51,070 nucleotides of DNA from an uncultured Lachnospiraceae bacterium (GTDB lineage: Bacteria; Bacillota; Clostridia; Lachnospirales; Lachnospiraceae), in the NCBI GenBank assembly GCA_900546495.1, contig URDN01000014.1:1-51070 (forward strand), in the 5' to 3' direction. The notes under the pieces were generated by a model. It was given only the letters and a program-made list of their open reading frames with translations, was not told the origin of the DNA and searched no databases. This document shows, one piece after another, positions 17,125 to 26,589 of this stretch (position 1 is the stretch's first letter; every line of letters starts with the position of its first letter). A program made the translations under genes and the position numbers.

Positions 17125-18348
17125 TTATTTTTTTCTCCTGAAACTGCTCATTTTTTTGATGATCGCAGCGATTCCGACACCGATGAGCCAGATAATTCCC
17201 ATCAGGAAAAGGAATACTGCAAGTACCGTTCCCCCATCTGATCCCATCAGTGGAGCATAAAAATCTCCCATCAATATGACAAATTGAGAAACCGTCAATA
17301 ATAAGGCAACCATTGCCTGTGCAAACAGACTGGAATGGTTCTTATACAATTGACGATACAGGATAACTATCAGGGCAATCACAATTACTGCAACAAACAG
17401 AAATCCAAACAGATTTCCTGCACCGGTTCCCGGTTTGGCCGACCGCGTGCCGGCACGAATACCGGCAATTACTGCCACCGGCAGAACACCTTGCCAGAAT
17501 CCGACTTTCTTTTTCTTCATCCCCCTTTTATCATCCAGCACATAATAAAGCTTTGCCGCTTCCTCATACATATCTGCCGGATCGAGCCCACGAAAACGGT
17601 AAAACTCAATGATGTAATCATAAATCATCGGTTTCAAATGACTGTCTAACAGCATATCTGCAAAACGTGCCATAAACACCGGTTGCTTTAACGCGGTCCG
17701 ATATTCCGGCTTCCGGAAAAACTGTTGAAACAGCTTTAATTTGTGGCAATATGGTGGTTTTAGCAGCATTTCCATCTCAACCAGGGCTTTCTGGATCAGC
17801 AAGATCAGGCGCTGCGCGTCCTTCCGCTCGGTTTCCTCAATTACTTCGTCAAAATCATATTGTAGAGCAGGCTCCTGCTGTGCAGATTCACTCTGAGATT
17901 CCCATACAGTCTGATTTTCTGCATTTTTCTCCGCATAATCTTCTATGCCATAATCTTCTGTCACTTCCTGATATTCACCCTGCACTTCTGCTTCTGTGCT
18001 ATCTGTACTTTTCTCTGAAGTATTCGTATTCTGTTCTGTACCTTCTAATTCTTCCTCTGAAAATGTACCCTGATGATTGCTTTTGGGTGTTACTTTCTCT
18101 GCTGCTTCTCCAACAGATGCATCTTCTGCTTCCGTCGTTTTGGGTTCCTGCTCCGGATTTCGTCGTTCACTTCTCTGTCCACGGCTCCGTCTGCGCAGCG
18201 TCATATATGCCTCATGGATCTGCTGAAATTCATCCGGATGCTCCTCCGGGTGATACTTTTTGGATAAAGCTGCATAGGCTTCCTTTATCTCCTCCTGTGA
18301 ACTTCCCCGTTTGATATGTAAAATCTCATACGCTTCTGATTCATACAT
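17125..18348 (-). CDS. Membrane-anchored J-domain protein
   Basis: Probable co-chaperone of the adjacent Hsp70. Residues 1-55 form a J-domain (YEILHIKRGSSQEEIKEAYA, then KKYHPEEHPDEF and the final helix FQQIHEAYMTLRRR). The invariant HPD reads HPE at 33-35, though an HPD occurs three residues later. A long acidic, Ser/Thr/Glu-rich linker covers about 56-175; a conserved helical region with LLKPPYCHKLKLFQQFFRKPEY follows; four hydrophobic segments lie between about 285 and 400, ending in KKMSSFRRKK. So the J-domain is probably cytoplasmic, tethered to the membrane. It starts 113 bases after the Hsp70 stop, with RBS GGAGGAG. The client is unknown. Confidence 0.8.
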   Translation of the reverse strand: MYESEAYEILHIKRGSSQEEIKEAYAALSKKYHPEEHPDEFQQIHEAYMTLRRRSRGQRSERRNPEQEPKTTEAEDASVGEAAEKVTPKSNHQGTFSEEELEGTEQNTNTSEKSTDSTEAEVQGEYQEVTEDYGIEDYAEKNAENQTVWESQSESAQQEPALQYDFDEVIEETERKDAQRLILLIQKALVEMEMLLKPPYCHKLKLFQQFFRKPEYRTALKQPVFMARFADMLLDSHLKPMIYDYIIEFYRFRGLDPADMYEEAAKLYYVLDDKRGMKKKKVGFWQGVLPVAVIAGIRAGTRSAKPGTGAGNLFGFLFVAVIVIALIVILYRQLYKNHSSLFAQAMVALLLTVSQFVILMGDFYAPLMGSDGGTVLAVFLFLMGIIWLIGVGIAAIIKKMSSFRRKK

Positions 18349-18461
18349 CTGACTGTCTCCTCCAAAAGTGTCTGTGTTTTCTTGTTCTTTCTGATCTGTT
18401 TATCGTAATTGACGCTTTCTATCTCTGGTCTGACGATTCCAATTCGTTTATCTAAAACAGA

Positions 18462-20192
18462 TTACGTTTCGCCATCGTCATCATCGCTCCACTCAGGGAA
18501 ATCCAGTTTTCCCTCAAATGGATCATAATGCTCCAATGACACAATCATATGTTCCAAAAATTCCCGATACTTCCGAATCCGGCGCGGATCCTGTTCTGCC
18601 AAAGTACTTTCAAAGTTTCGAATATGATACATCAACCTGTCTCTGGTTTCCGGTAATGCTTCTTCATAAAGTGCCTGTAAACGCTCCAGAATCAATTGAT
18701 TTTCCGTCATATCTTTCGGATGCACTTTCAGTTTTTCAAGCTGCTTCATCCGTCTGGCAAGTTCTTTTTCATCCATACTCTGAGACAGAACTTTTGTCAC
18801 ACTCTTTCCCGTAGAAACAACGGTTACTTCTACCTCCAGAATACCGTTAATATCATAGGTAAAACGAACATCCACAGATTCCTGTCCACGCTTTTTCTTC
18901 GGAACCATGGTTGTGATCAGCCCAAGCTGCACATTATCCTCCGCATATGGTTCTTCCCCCTGCAGGATTTCAATTTTCACTTCTTTCTGATAATCCGAAG
19001 CAGTAGAAAAACGCTGTATTCTCGAACAGGGAAGAATCGTATTTCGTTCAATAATAGCACTCATATATGGATGTTTTGGATCTGTCTCGTTATTCACCCC
19101 GGTACCAAGCGTAAAAGGACAGATATCTGTCAGAATATAATCCCGTACTTCATCCTCACGCTCCATAACACCACACACCAGTCCAAGTCCCCGTGCAATG
19201 AGCTGATCACTGAAACCGGTTACCAGCGGTGTCTGTTCAAAAAGCTGCGCCATGTAAGACTGCACCAGCGGCATTTTACCGGAACCGCCTGCCATAATGA
19301 CTGCGTCAATATCCTCCAGTTCCACACGACTGTCTCTTAAGACATGCCGAAGCACCGTCTGAATCCGTTTCCAGACAGCGGAACTCTCCCGCATCATCCG
19401 TTCGTTTGTATACACGCTCTGATATGTCTGCCCGCCAAGTACAGCAGTCATTTTCACTTCCTGCTCCGTGGATAAGGCAATTTTGCATTTTTCCGCCTGC
19501 CGAAGCAGGATGGCATATTCCTTTTCACTTAAGTTTTCCCGCTGAAGCTGATGTTCTCTCAGGAAACCGTCTGCAACAGCTTCATTAAAATCATCACCAC
19601 CCAGATGATTGTCTCCGGAAACTGCCAGAATCTCTACCATAGTATCAAAACAATCTACAATTGACACATCCAGTGTACCGCCTCCGAAGTCAAACACCAG
19701 AAAAAGCTGCTCATTTTGTGTATCAAAATAAGAAGCCAATGCTGCCGCACTCGGCTCATTCACGATTCTTTTTACATTGACACCGGCCAGCGCACCCGCA
19801 CGTTTCGTTGCCACACGCTGTTTATCGTGAAAATATGCCGGAACCGATATGATCACGTCCTTGATTTCTTCGCCCATGTATTCTTTCGCATCCTCCACGA
19901 TAGCACTGACAAGAAATCCGGACAATTCCTCCGGCAAAAATGTTTTCCCGCCAAGGTTGTATTTCTGATCGCTTCCCATATTCTTTTTGAAAGAAAATGC
20001 AGTATCCTTCGGATGTGTGATCAGACGTTCCTTTGCAATCTGCCCCGTCACAACACTGCCATCCTCTGTCACGCTGACCACGCTGGGCGTCAGAAATGAT
20101 CCAAAACGGTTCGGAATCAGTTCTACTTTCCCGTTGCGGTATACTGCTCCAAGAGAATTCGTTGTCCCTAAATCAATTCCTAAAATCGCCAT
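18462..20192 (-). CDS. hscC: Hsp70 family chaperone, HscC-like
   Basis: ATP-driven chaperone distinct from the housekeeping DnaK. The ATPase domain shows the phosphate-1 loop GIDLGTTNSLGAVY, IISVPAYFHDKQRVATKRAG, RIVNEPSAAALASY, FDFGGGTLDVSIVDCF and VIMAGGSGKMPLVQ. The substrate domain follows (ILTDICPFTLGTGV, RNTILPCSRIQRFSTASD, DINGILEVEVTVVS). At 576 residues it is shorter than DnaK (~610-640), has a shortened lid and ends in acidic residues (SDDDDGET). Length and the MAILGIDLGTTNS start fit the HscC group, which in enterobacteria is likewise paired with a dedicated J-protein. It precedes the J-protein gene on the same strand. RBS GGGAAG is modest. Confidence 0.88.
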   Translation of the reverse strand: MAILGIDLGTTNSLGAVYRNGKVELIPNRFGSFLTPSVVSVTEDGSVVTGQIAKERLITHPKDTAFSFKKNMGSDQKYNLGGKTFLPEELSGFLVSAIVEDAKEYMGEEIKDVIISVPAYFHDKQRVATKRAGALAGVNVKRIVNEPSAAALASYFDTQNEQLFLVFDFGGGTLDVSIVDCFDTMVEILAVSGDNHLGGDDFNEAVADGFLREHQLQRENLSEKEYAILLRQAEKCKIALSTEQEVKMTAVLGGQTYQSVYTNERMMRESSAVWKRIQTVLRHVLRDSRVELEDIDAVIMAGGSGKMPLVQSYMAQLFEQTPLVTGFSDQLIARGLGLVCGVMEREDEVRDYILTDICPFTLGTGVNNETDPKHPYMSAIIERNTILPCSRIQRFSTASDYQKEVKIEILQGEEPYAEDNVQLGLITTMVPKKKRGQESVDVRFTYDINGILEVEVTVVSTGKSVTKVLSQSMDEKELARRMKQLEKLKVHPKDMTENQLILERLQALYEEALPETRDRLMYHIRNFESTLAEQDPRRIRKYREFLEHMIVSLEHYDPFEGKLDFPEWSDDDDGET

Positions 20193-20338
20193 TTTTCTTC
20201 CCGTCCCTTTAACCTGTTAGTCTTTTTAACCCAGTTACTGTCCATCAGGATCAGATCAAAACTGTTTCCCGACATCTGCTGCCACAATTTGCAGACTGAT
20301 ATTTCCCGTTTCTACTGTTCCCCTTTAAACTGCATCAT

Positions 20339-20959
20339 CTATCTGATAAAGTTTGTCTTATAATCACGTTCGGTCTGCGGTAACGCCACACCTGCTGCCT
20401 TTCCTGCTTCAAAACATTTCAGCATCCATGCCATATTTCTTGCAAGATTTCGCATGGTCTGCAGACCTTCTGCATCTTCTTCTGCTTCTCCCGGAACTGC
20501 TCCATGAACCTGATTCCAGTATGTAGAACCGACCACCGGCATCTGACAGATTCCAAAATACTTGTTCATTGCATCAAAAGATGCTGTCGTACCGCCACGA
20601 CGTGCTACCGCTACGGATGCTCCCGGTTTAAACGCAAAAGATGCTCCACTGCTGTAAAATGCGCGGTCCAGAAATGCCATGATCCGTCCACTTGGATGTG
20701 CATAGTATACTGGCGTTCCAAATACAAAACCGTCTGCTTCTTTTGCTTTTGCAGTAAACTCATTTACTTTATCATCGTCAAAAACGCATCCTTTTTCTGA
20801 ACATTGGCCACATCCCAAACAGTCACGCACCGGCTCTCCACCGATCTGAAAAATCTCATATTCAATGCCTTCTTTTTCCAGCTGTTTTCCTACTTCTAAT
20901 AAAGATCTGTATGTATTTCCATTGGCTTTTGCACTGCCATTTAACATTAAAACTTTCAT
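20339..20959 (-). CDS. Flavodoxin-fold NAD(P)H-dependent FMN reductase / iron-sulfur flavoprotein-like
   Basis: Cytosolic flavoprotein of unknown substrate. The 206 residues begin with the FMN phosphate loop LNGSAKANGNTYRSL. A Cys cluster, CLGCGQCSEKGC (near 48-59), is typical of the iron-sulfur flavoprotein subgroup. DGFVFGTPVYYAHPSGRIMAFLDR is the flavin-isoalloxazine loop and VARRGGTTASFDAMNKYFG the dimer/FMN segment. RBS GGAGGAG. It stands alone between the Hsp70 unit and sbcC. Whether the Cys residues bind a cluster cannot be decided here. Confidence 0.82.
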   Translation of the reverse strand: MKVLMLNGSAKANGNTYRSLLEVGKQLEKEGIEYEIFQIGGEPVRDCLGCGQCSEKGCVFDDDKVNEFTAKAKEADGFVFGTPVYYAHPSGRIMAFLDRAFYSSGASFAFKPGASVAVARRGGTTASFDAMNKYFGICQMPVVGSTYWNQVHGAVPGEAEEDAEGLQTMRNLARNMAWMLKCFEAGKAAGVALPQTERDYKTNFIR

Positions 20960-21013
20960 GTTCTGCTCCTCCCGTTTCTTAACATCATACCGATATTCCC
21001 GCTATTTTTCAAC

Positions 21014-21051
21014 TAATCCCGGGGATTTTAACACAAAACCTCCGGGATTAT
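21014..21051 (-). terminator. Possible terminator after sbcC
   Basis: AATCCCGG and CCGGGATT arms frame GGATTTTAACACAAAACCT. The stem is strong but no clear T run follows on the minus strand, so this is tentative. Confidence 0.4.
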
Positions 21052-21099
21052 GATTCTGATCTACATGTTTATGCAAATACTGTTGAAAATGGAAGATTT

Positions 21100-24000
21100 T
21101 TAGCTGATCTGCCAGCGCACATGGCTTCCGTTCTCATCCTTACTTACGATAAGCTGATCGTCAATTTCCTGCTTTAACTCTGTCACATGAGAAATGATAC
21201 CGATCAGTTTGCTTCCGCCTGCCATCTCCTGCAGCACGCGCACTGCCTGATTTCTGGAATTTTCATCCAAGGAACCAAATCCCTCGTCGATAAACATCAC
21301 ATCCAGATGGATTGCCGCGGAACTTTCCTGAATCTGATCCGCCATACCAAGTGCCAGTGACAATGCCGCCATAAAGGACTCTCCACCGGATAAGGTACGC
21401 ACTTCCCGCACTTTTCCGGTAACAGCAGAATACACCATCAGGTCAAGACCATGGTTTCTGCCTTCACCGGCTTTTTCCAAATCATACATGCGCAGTTCAA
21501 ACTGCCCTGCAGACATTTCCAAAAAGCGGCGGTTTGCTGCATACAAAATTTTCTCAAGATACTGCCGCTGCACAAAGGTCTCAAGATCCATGCGGGAACC
21601 GCTGATATTACCCGCCAGTCGATTATACAGTTCATTGATTCGCTGATGCTGCGCCAAAATCTGTGCCCGGTTTTCCATTTTCGGTTTTAAAATCTCATAG
21701 GTTGCACAATCTGTCCGTATATACAGGTTCCACTGCTCCTGTTCGTTTCTCAGATTCCGTAACTGGTTGGCTGCTTCTTCACAATTCTGCTTCATTGCTT
21801 CCAAATCTGGTTTCTCCCGCTCCCCGATCTGTTCTTTTGCGGAAGCATAGATGCCCTGCGTCCGCGCCACATTTTCTTTGTAGACATTGTTTTCCTGCTG
21901 AAATGTTTCTGCGTCTTTTACCGAATATGACTGCGTCAGCTCTTGCCAGTTTTCTTCCGTCAGACCACGTTCTGCCAGTAACGCTTCATATTCTGCCTGC
22001 CGCTGCTGCCGCGCTTCCACAAGCTTTGGGAGTTCCTCCCGATAGCGGTATTCCAGCGCCTGCACCTTATCCAGCGTCTGTCGCGCCTGCGCCGCCAGCT
22101 TCGCTGCTTTCGCATAGGCTTCATCCGCCTGTATCTTGGTTTCATTTACCTTTTCTGACTCACGCTCTGCCTCTTCTTTCGATGCGAAGGTAAGTGAGCC
22201 GTTAAGATTTTTCAATACCGCACGATTACTTTCAAGTTCTGTCTGTACTTTCTGCTGATGTTCCTTTGCTTTCTGTAATGCTTCTTCCAACTGCACTTTT
22301 GCTGCTTCCGCATTGTGTAACTGAGTTTGTACTTTTTCTGACAATTTGACATCTGCCAGCAACTCTTTTCCTTCTAATTCAAGTTCTCTCTGACTGGCAC
22401 CTACGACCGCCTCTGCCAGGGCAAGTTCCATCGTTTCTGGAATTTCCTGCAAACTGTCCTGCATATGTCCGAACAACTTCTCAACTGCATTTTTTGCAAT
22501 CTGTTCCTTTTCTTCTGCCAGCGTGCCTGCAGCATGCGCCTTTGATGCACATGTCTCCTGCTCTGCCCGCAATTTTTCTATGGAAAGGCTCATCTCATCC
22601 AGTTTTTCCCGGGTGATCTCACTGTGTTCCTCCGCAAGCTCACAGGGTGCAGGATGTTCCACAGAACCACACACCGGACATGGCATTCCAGGTTTTAACT
22701 GTTCCTTTGCGATCAGTCCCGCCTGCATGTTAAAAAAGATCTGTCGCATGTTTTCGTATCTGCCATGTGCTTCCTGATAGCTCTTGCTTGCTTCTGAAAA
22801 CGCTTTCTGCGCAGCTTCCAGCATTTTCTTCTGCCTGGCTGATTCTGCATGTAGTTTCTTTGCTTCTTCTACTTCCTCTGCCAACGCCTCTGCTTCTTTT
22901 TTCTGATTTTCCCAGTAAGCCAGCTTCGTTGGTGCATCTTTTTTCGCATCTGCCTGTGCTTTCCATTGCAGGATCTGTGTCGCCAATTGTTTCTGCTTTT
23001 CTTCTGCCTGCTTTGCTGCCTGTTCCGCGAATTTCTGCTCCGTTTCTTTTTTCTTTATCTGCGCTGTCACCTCTGTAATCTTCTGAAAGGTCTCAAGAGC
23101 CTGATTAACGCGTTCGGCGACACAACTGTATACTGTATTTTGCTTTTCCTGTTCTGCTTTGGCTTCTTTCTCCTTCTCTGCAGTTTCCTGTGCATTTTGC
23201 AATAATTCTGGCAGCTGTTGTTCACAGTTTTTCAATTCTTTTTTCGTGTTTTCAAGCAGCTGTACGCTGTCCTGCAAACGCTTGAAACCACTTTGAATCT
23301 CATAGGCTCTGCGAATCTGTCCGGTCAGAATCTCCTGCTTTTGCATTTGTTCTGCCTGCGCTTTGCACTCGTCCAGAACTGCCTTTGCCCGCTCCAACTG
23401 CCGATACGCCTGTAAAAGCTGCTCTGCTTTTGCAAACTTCTCCTGCTTTTGATTGTGTTCCTGCTCTGCCGCCTGAACCTGCGCCTCTGTCCTCAGTTGC
23501 TTTTCCTGCAAATAGATACATAAATGCCCCAGTTCTTCCAACAGCTGCTCCATATCTGTCACAAGAAAACGTTCCGAACGGATTACTTTTTCTTTGATTT
23601 CCCGCATGATTTCTGCGCGTTCATAGTTCTCCGGAATTTCGATATGTCCGGCTTCGGTCTGACATTCTGTACGGATCACCGCAATTTCCTGCTGTTTTTC
23701 CTTGCGGCACTGTCCCAGTTCCTCCACGATTTTCTGATAGGGTTCTGTGTTAAACAGCTTTCGGAAGATCACTTTTTTCTCATCAGATTTCGCCCGCAGC
23801 AGTTCCATAAATTCACCCTGAGCGATCATTGCCACCTGCATAAACTGTCCCTTGGTCAGTCCCAGAATCTCTGCCAGTTTTTCATCCGTTTCCTTTTTAT
23901 TCTGGGAAAATTCCGTCTGATCCGGCAAAATCAGTGATACCGTCTCTTTTTCCTCTTTTGTTCCGGTTCCACGCTTCAGAGGGCGAATATGCCGCGGTGT

Positions 24001-24297
24001 TCTTCGCACGGTATAAATTTGCCTGTTGGCACCATCTCCCTCAGAAAAAGTCAGTTCCACAAAAGGCGACAGCTCCGGATTTGCATACTGACTCTGCAAT
24101 TCATTTCCATTTTTTTTATTCGCGCCAGAACTTGCTTCTCCATACAGGGCAAATACAATGGCATCAAAAATCGTCGTTTTTCCTGCTCCGGTGTCCCCCG
24201 TGATCAGAAACAGATTCTGCGCCGGCTTCTCAAAATCAATGGTTCCAGGTTTTACATAAGAACCGAAGGCCTGCATTGTTAACTTCAATGGTTTCAT
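21100..24297 (-). CDS. sbcC: Exonuclease SbcC, SMC/Rad50-like ATPase
   Basis: ATPase subunit of the SbcCD (Mre11-Rad50-like) complex that cuts hairpins and blocked DNA ends. Walker A is GDTGAGKTTIFDAIVF near residue 32. Two long coiled-coil arms rich in E, K, Q and A flank the zinc hook PGMPCPVCGSVEHP near residue 537. At the C-terminus are the signature LSGGESFMAALSLALGMAD and Walker B LDVMFIDEGFGSLDENSR. With 1065 residues it is of normal length. The start overlaps the sbcD stop by four bases (ATGA), so the two are translationally coupled. Confidence 0.96.
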   Translation of the reverse strand: MKPLKLTMQAFGSYVKPGTIDFEKPAQNLFLITGDTGAGKTTIFDAIVFALYGEASSGANKKNGNELQSQYANPELSPFVELTFSEGDGANRQIYTVRRTPRHIRPLKRGTGTKEEKETVSLILPDQTEFSQNKKETDEKLAEILGLTKGQFMQVAMIAQGEFMELLRAKSDEKKVIFRKLFNTEPYQKIVEELGQCRKEKQQEIAVIRTECQTEAGHIEIPENYERAEIMREIKEKVIRSERFLVTDMEQLLEELGHLCIYLQEKQLRTEAQVQAAEQEHNQKQEKFAKAEQLLQAYRQLERAKAVLDECKAQAEQMQKQEILTGQIRRAYEIQSGFKRLQDSVQLLENTKKELKNCEQQLPELLQNAQETAEKEKEAKAEQEKQNTVYSCVAERVNQALETFQKITEVTAQIKKKETEQKFAEQAAKQAEEKQKQLATQILQWKAQADAKKDAPTKLAYWENQKKEAEALAEEVEEAKKLHAESARQKKMLEAAQKAFSEASKSYQEAHGRYENMRQIFFNMQAGLIAKEQLKPGMPCPVCGSVEHPAPCELAEEHSEITREKLDEMSLSIEKLRAEQETCASKAHAAGTLAEEKEQIAKNAVEKLFGHMQDSLQEIPETMELALAEAVVGASQRELELEGKELLADVKLSEKVQTQLHNAEAAKVQLEEALQKAKEHQQKVQTELESNRAVLKNLNGSLTFASKEEAERESEKVNETKIQADEAYAKAAKLAAQARQTLDKVQALEYRYREELPKLVEARQQRQAEYEALLAERGLTEENWQELTQSYSVKDAETFQQENNVYKENVARTQGIYASAKEQIGEREKPDLEAMKQNCEEAANQLRNLRNEQEQWNLYIRTDCATYEILKPKMENRAQILAQHQRINELYNRLAGNISGSRMDLETFVQRQYLEKILYAANRRFLEMSAGQFELRMYDLEKAGEGRNHGLDLMVYSAVTGKVREVRTLSGGESFMAALSLALGMADQIQESSAAIHLDVMFIDEGFGSLDENSRNQAVRVLQEMAGGSKLIGIISHVTELKQEIDDQLIVSKDENGSHVRWQIS

Positions 24298-25442
24298 TCT
24301 GTCGCACCTCCCGTAAATACCGTATTCACCACATTTTGCAAAATCTCTTTTTCTTCTTCTGTAATATCTCCAAGAAACGAGCAGCAGGTGTCAAAGGGAT
24401 CCATTTTTTCCTGCGCTTTCCATGCTGCCGCATACTCCCGCTGTGTCAACATTTCACGGCGAATCTCCAGTAAATATGGAAATGCCTCGCGAATCCGATC
24501 CTGCGTATCAAAGTCCGGCTGATCCGTCAGGGTCACAGACACATAATCCTCACAGGCCTGTGCCAGCACTTCCTCCGTACTTCCTTTCAATACCTTAATC
24601 TGACGTAATGGTTTTAACGGAAGCACTCTGGTCTGCACGTCACCTTTTTCTCCAAATTCAACTTCGATCACACATTTTTCCTGTCCTGCCTCGCTGACGG
24701 AACAGGCCAGTGGTGTACCACAATAACGGTAATACTCACTTCCCACTTTCATCGGTTTGTGAATATGTCCCAATGCCGCATAATCAAACACCTCCAACAC
24801 ATCTGCAGACACTTCATCAATATTTCCTACCGTGCGAATCTCGGAATCCATGCGCTCAATTTCATCCGCACCTTTTCCCACAGGTAAATAAAACTGATGA
24901 CTGACAAACACATTCCGTTCCGCCTCATTTATGTCTTCCCGCGCAATCAAACGTCGGATTGTCTCATCGTAGGACAGATTATTCCCTTTTTCATCCGTTC
25001 CTGTAATCTGCTTTACCATGGATGGTTTCACAAAAGGCAACAGATAAAAATTCACCGGGCCATACGCATCCTGCAATACAATTTTTTCCATCCATTCTTC
25101 CGGACGAACCGGTGGCATGCCGATCATATGAAGCTTCTGCCGTGCCAGCACATTTCGATAGCAGTTCACACGAATGGCGCTGTCATGGTTGCCGCTGATC
25201 ATCATAATCACCAGGTCCGGCAATTTTTCCGTCAGTTCAGAAATAAATCCATCCAACACTGCCATGGCTTCCGCCGACGGAACTGCCTTATCGTAAATAT
25301 CTCCTGCGATCACCAGCGCATCCGGCTGTGCCTGCACCGCCAGCTCCGTGATCTGATGTAAAATATATTCCTGATCTTCCCTCAAATCCCGATTGATCAG
25401 TTTTAATCCTATGTGAAGGTCTGATAAATGAAAAAACTTCAT
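24294..25442 (-). CDS. sbcD: Exonuclease SbcD, Mre11-like nuclease
   Basis: Nuclease subunit of SbcCD, a metallophosphoesterase with two metal ions. The motifs are all present: MKFFHLSDLHIGLKLINRDL (motif I), ALVIAGDIYDKAVPSAEA (II), MMISGNHDSAIRVN (III), FVSHQFY (IV) and DYAALGHIHKPMKVG (V). The 382 residues include a C-terminal capping domain. RBS AAGGA. It is the first gene of the sbcDC unit. Confidence 0.96.
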   Translation of the reverse strand: MKFFHLSDLHIGLKLINRDLREDQEYILHQITELAVQAQPDALVIAGDIYDKAVPSAEAMAVLDGFISELTEKLPDLVIMMISGNHDSAIRVNCYRNVLARQKLHMIGMPPVRPEEWMEKIVLQDAYGPVNFYLLPFVKPSMVKQITGTDEKGNNLSYDETIRRLIAREDINEAERNVFVSHQFYLPVGKGADEIERMDSEIRTVGNIDEVSADVLEVFDYAALGHIHKPMKVGSEYYRYCGTPLACSVSEAGQEKCVIEVEFGEKGDVQTRVLPLKPLRQIKVLKGSTEEVLAQACEDYVSVTLTDQPDFDTQDRIREAFPYLLEIRREMLTQREYAAAWKAQEKMDPFDTCCSFLGDITEEEKEILQNVVNTVFTGGATE

Positions 25443-25584
25443 ATGCTGCCTGTCCTTTCTAAATTTCTATTATTTTTCCTGCTTCTGCTGTCTGCTTTTC
25501 TTCTATTTCCATATGGAAGATATTTTCGCCTACATGTCCCGGCATTTTCCTTTATTATACCAAACACATGTTTTGCAGGCAATA

Positions 25585-25622
25585 AAAAATCCCCGGCAGG
25601 ATTTTTACGTCCTGCCGGGGAT
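25585..25622 (-). terminator. Strong terminator after hsp20
   Basis: A perfect 13-base stem (25589-25601 with 25610-25622, ATCCCCGGCAGGA) around an 8-base loop, followed on the minus strand by TTTTTATT. It lies between hsp20 and sbcD. Confidence 0.9.
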
Positions 25623-25666
25623 CCACTCAGGGAGAGTTCATTTATTTCAGATATTATGATCTGATT

Positions 25667-26128
25667 TTAACCTTCAATAGAGATGAATTTGTTTTTCTCT
25701 TCTACCGCTTTCTGCTCCTTTTTCGGAACAGTAAAGCTTAAAATACCATTTTCATATTTCGGATGGATATCCTCAACGTCAACGTGCTCACCAACATAGA
25801 AGCTTCTGCTCATACCGCCTGCATAACGCTCACGTCTTACATATTTTTTCTCCTTGTTCTCCTCGTCTTTGTCAAGACCTTTTGCTGCGCTGACGGTTAA
25901 TGTACCGTTTTCCAGTTTCATTGTGATCTCGTCTTTCTTGAAACCCGGGAGATCGATATCTACTTCATATCCGTTCTCGGTATCTTTGACATCTGTCTTC
26001 ATCAGATTCTTTGCATGTTTTCCATACAAAGCTTTCTCAATATTCGCACTGTCTGTAAAATCCGGAAATGCAAAGTCGTTCATAAAATCATCAAATAAGT
26101 TTTCTCCAAAAATTCTAGGCATCATCAT
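25667..26128 (-). CDS. Small heat shock protein, Hsp20/alpha-crystallin family
   Basis: ATP-independent holdase that keeps unfolding proteins soluble. The alpha-crystallin domain begins at VKDTENGYEVDIDLPGFKKDEI and ends with YENGILSFTVPKKEQK, with the conserved G-x-L core in NGTLTVSA and NGILSF. The 153 residues match clostridial Hsp18-type proteins, including the N-terminal MPRIFGENLFDDFMNDF. It is a single-gene unit with a consensus sigma-A promoter, two CIRCE-like half-sites and a strong terminator, so heat-shock control by HrcA or a related repressor is plausible. Confidence 0.95.
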   Translation of the reverse strand: MMMPRIFGENLFDDFMNDFAFPDFTDSANIEKALYGKHAKNLMKTDVKDTENGYEVDIDLPGFKKDEITMKLENGTLTVSAAKGLDKDEENKEKKYVRRERYAGGMSRSFYVGEHVDVEDIHPKYENGILSFTVPKKEQKAVEEKNKFISIEG

Positions 26129-26266
26129 AAGTCATTACTCCTTTCAGTAATTAAATATATTTTCTGCACATTCGGAGAATCCGAAGTGTTGATTGCTTGA
26201 GCATCCGGATTTGAGATCTTTGGAACTTTTCGTTTCCTTTTATCTCTCCTCCTTTGTTCTAGTTGT

Positions 26267-26309
26267 ACTATAGCACTTATTATTAGCCACGTCAAGCATT
26301 GAGTGCTAA
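26267..26309 (-). promoter_or_regulatory. hsp20 promoter with CIRCE-like half-sites
   Basis: Minus strand: TTGACG (26290-26295), 17 bases, TATAGT (26267-26272). TTAGCACTC (26301-26309) sits just upstream of the -35, and AGTGCTA (26271-26277 complement) overlaps the -10. The half-sites resemble HrcA's CIRCE operator but are 24 bases apart instead of 9. Confidence 0.7.
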
Positions 26310-26430
26310 AAAACTGTGAAAATTTTGTGAACTTCTGATCGGCTACACGAAAAGTTATAAAAAGTGGAAAGTGACCATCCGGCAGGTTATGAAATACGTA
26401 TCTATGACTTAACGGTAGATAATGAAAAAT
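26310..26430. other. Gene-free stretch between the hsp20 promoter and the feoAB terminator
   Basis: I see no gene, repeat or clear signal in this part of the roughly 460-base gap; the rest of the gap holds the hsp20 promoter and the feoAB terminator. Confidence 0.5.
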
Positions 26431-26491
26431 GGCAGGATAACGTTTGTCTCCTCAGTTAACAATCGCTTTCGGAGAAAAACGTTATCCTGCC
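26431..26491 (-). terminator. Terminator after feoAB with shared inner loop
   Basis: A perfect 15-base stem (GGCAGGATAACGTTT with its complement) encloses TCTCC...TTAACAATCGCTT...GGAGA. On the minus strand it is followed by ATTTTTC. The inner part resembles that of the terminators at 30009 and 36671. Confidence 0.8.
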
Positions 26492-26589
26492 ACTTCTACT
26501 ATGTTACGTAAAATCACTTACTACCTTTGCAAATTAATCCAACCGCGAGGGAAATCAACACCATAACATATGTTTCTTTTTGTTTTGTC

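Noticed and set aside
26271..26309. Canonical CIRCE operator
   Set aside because: Half-sites are 24 bases apart rather than 9, so it is reported only as CIRCE-like.
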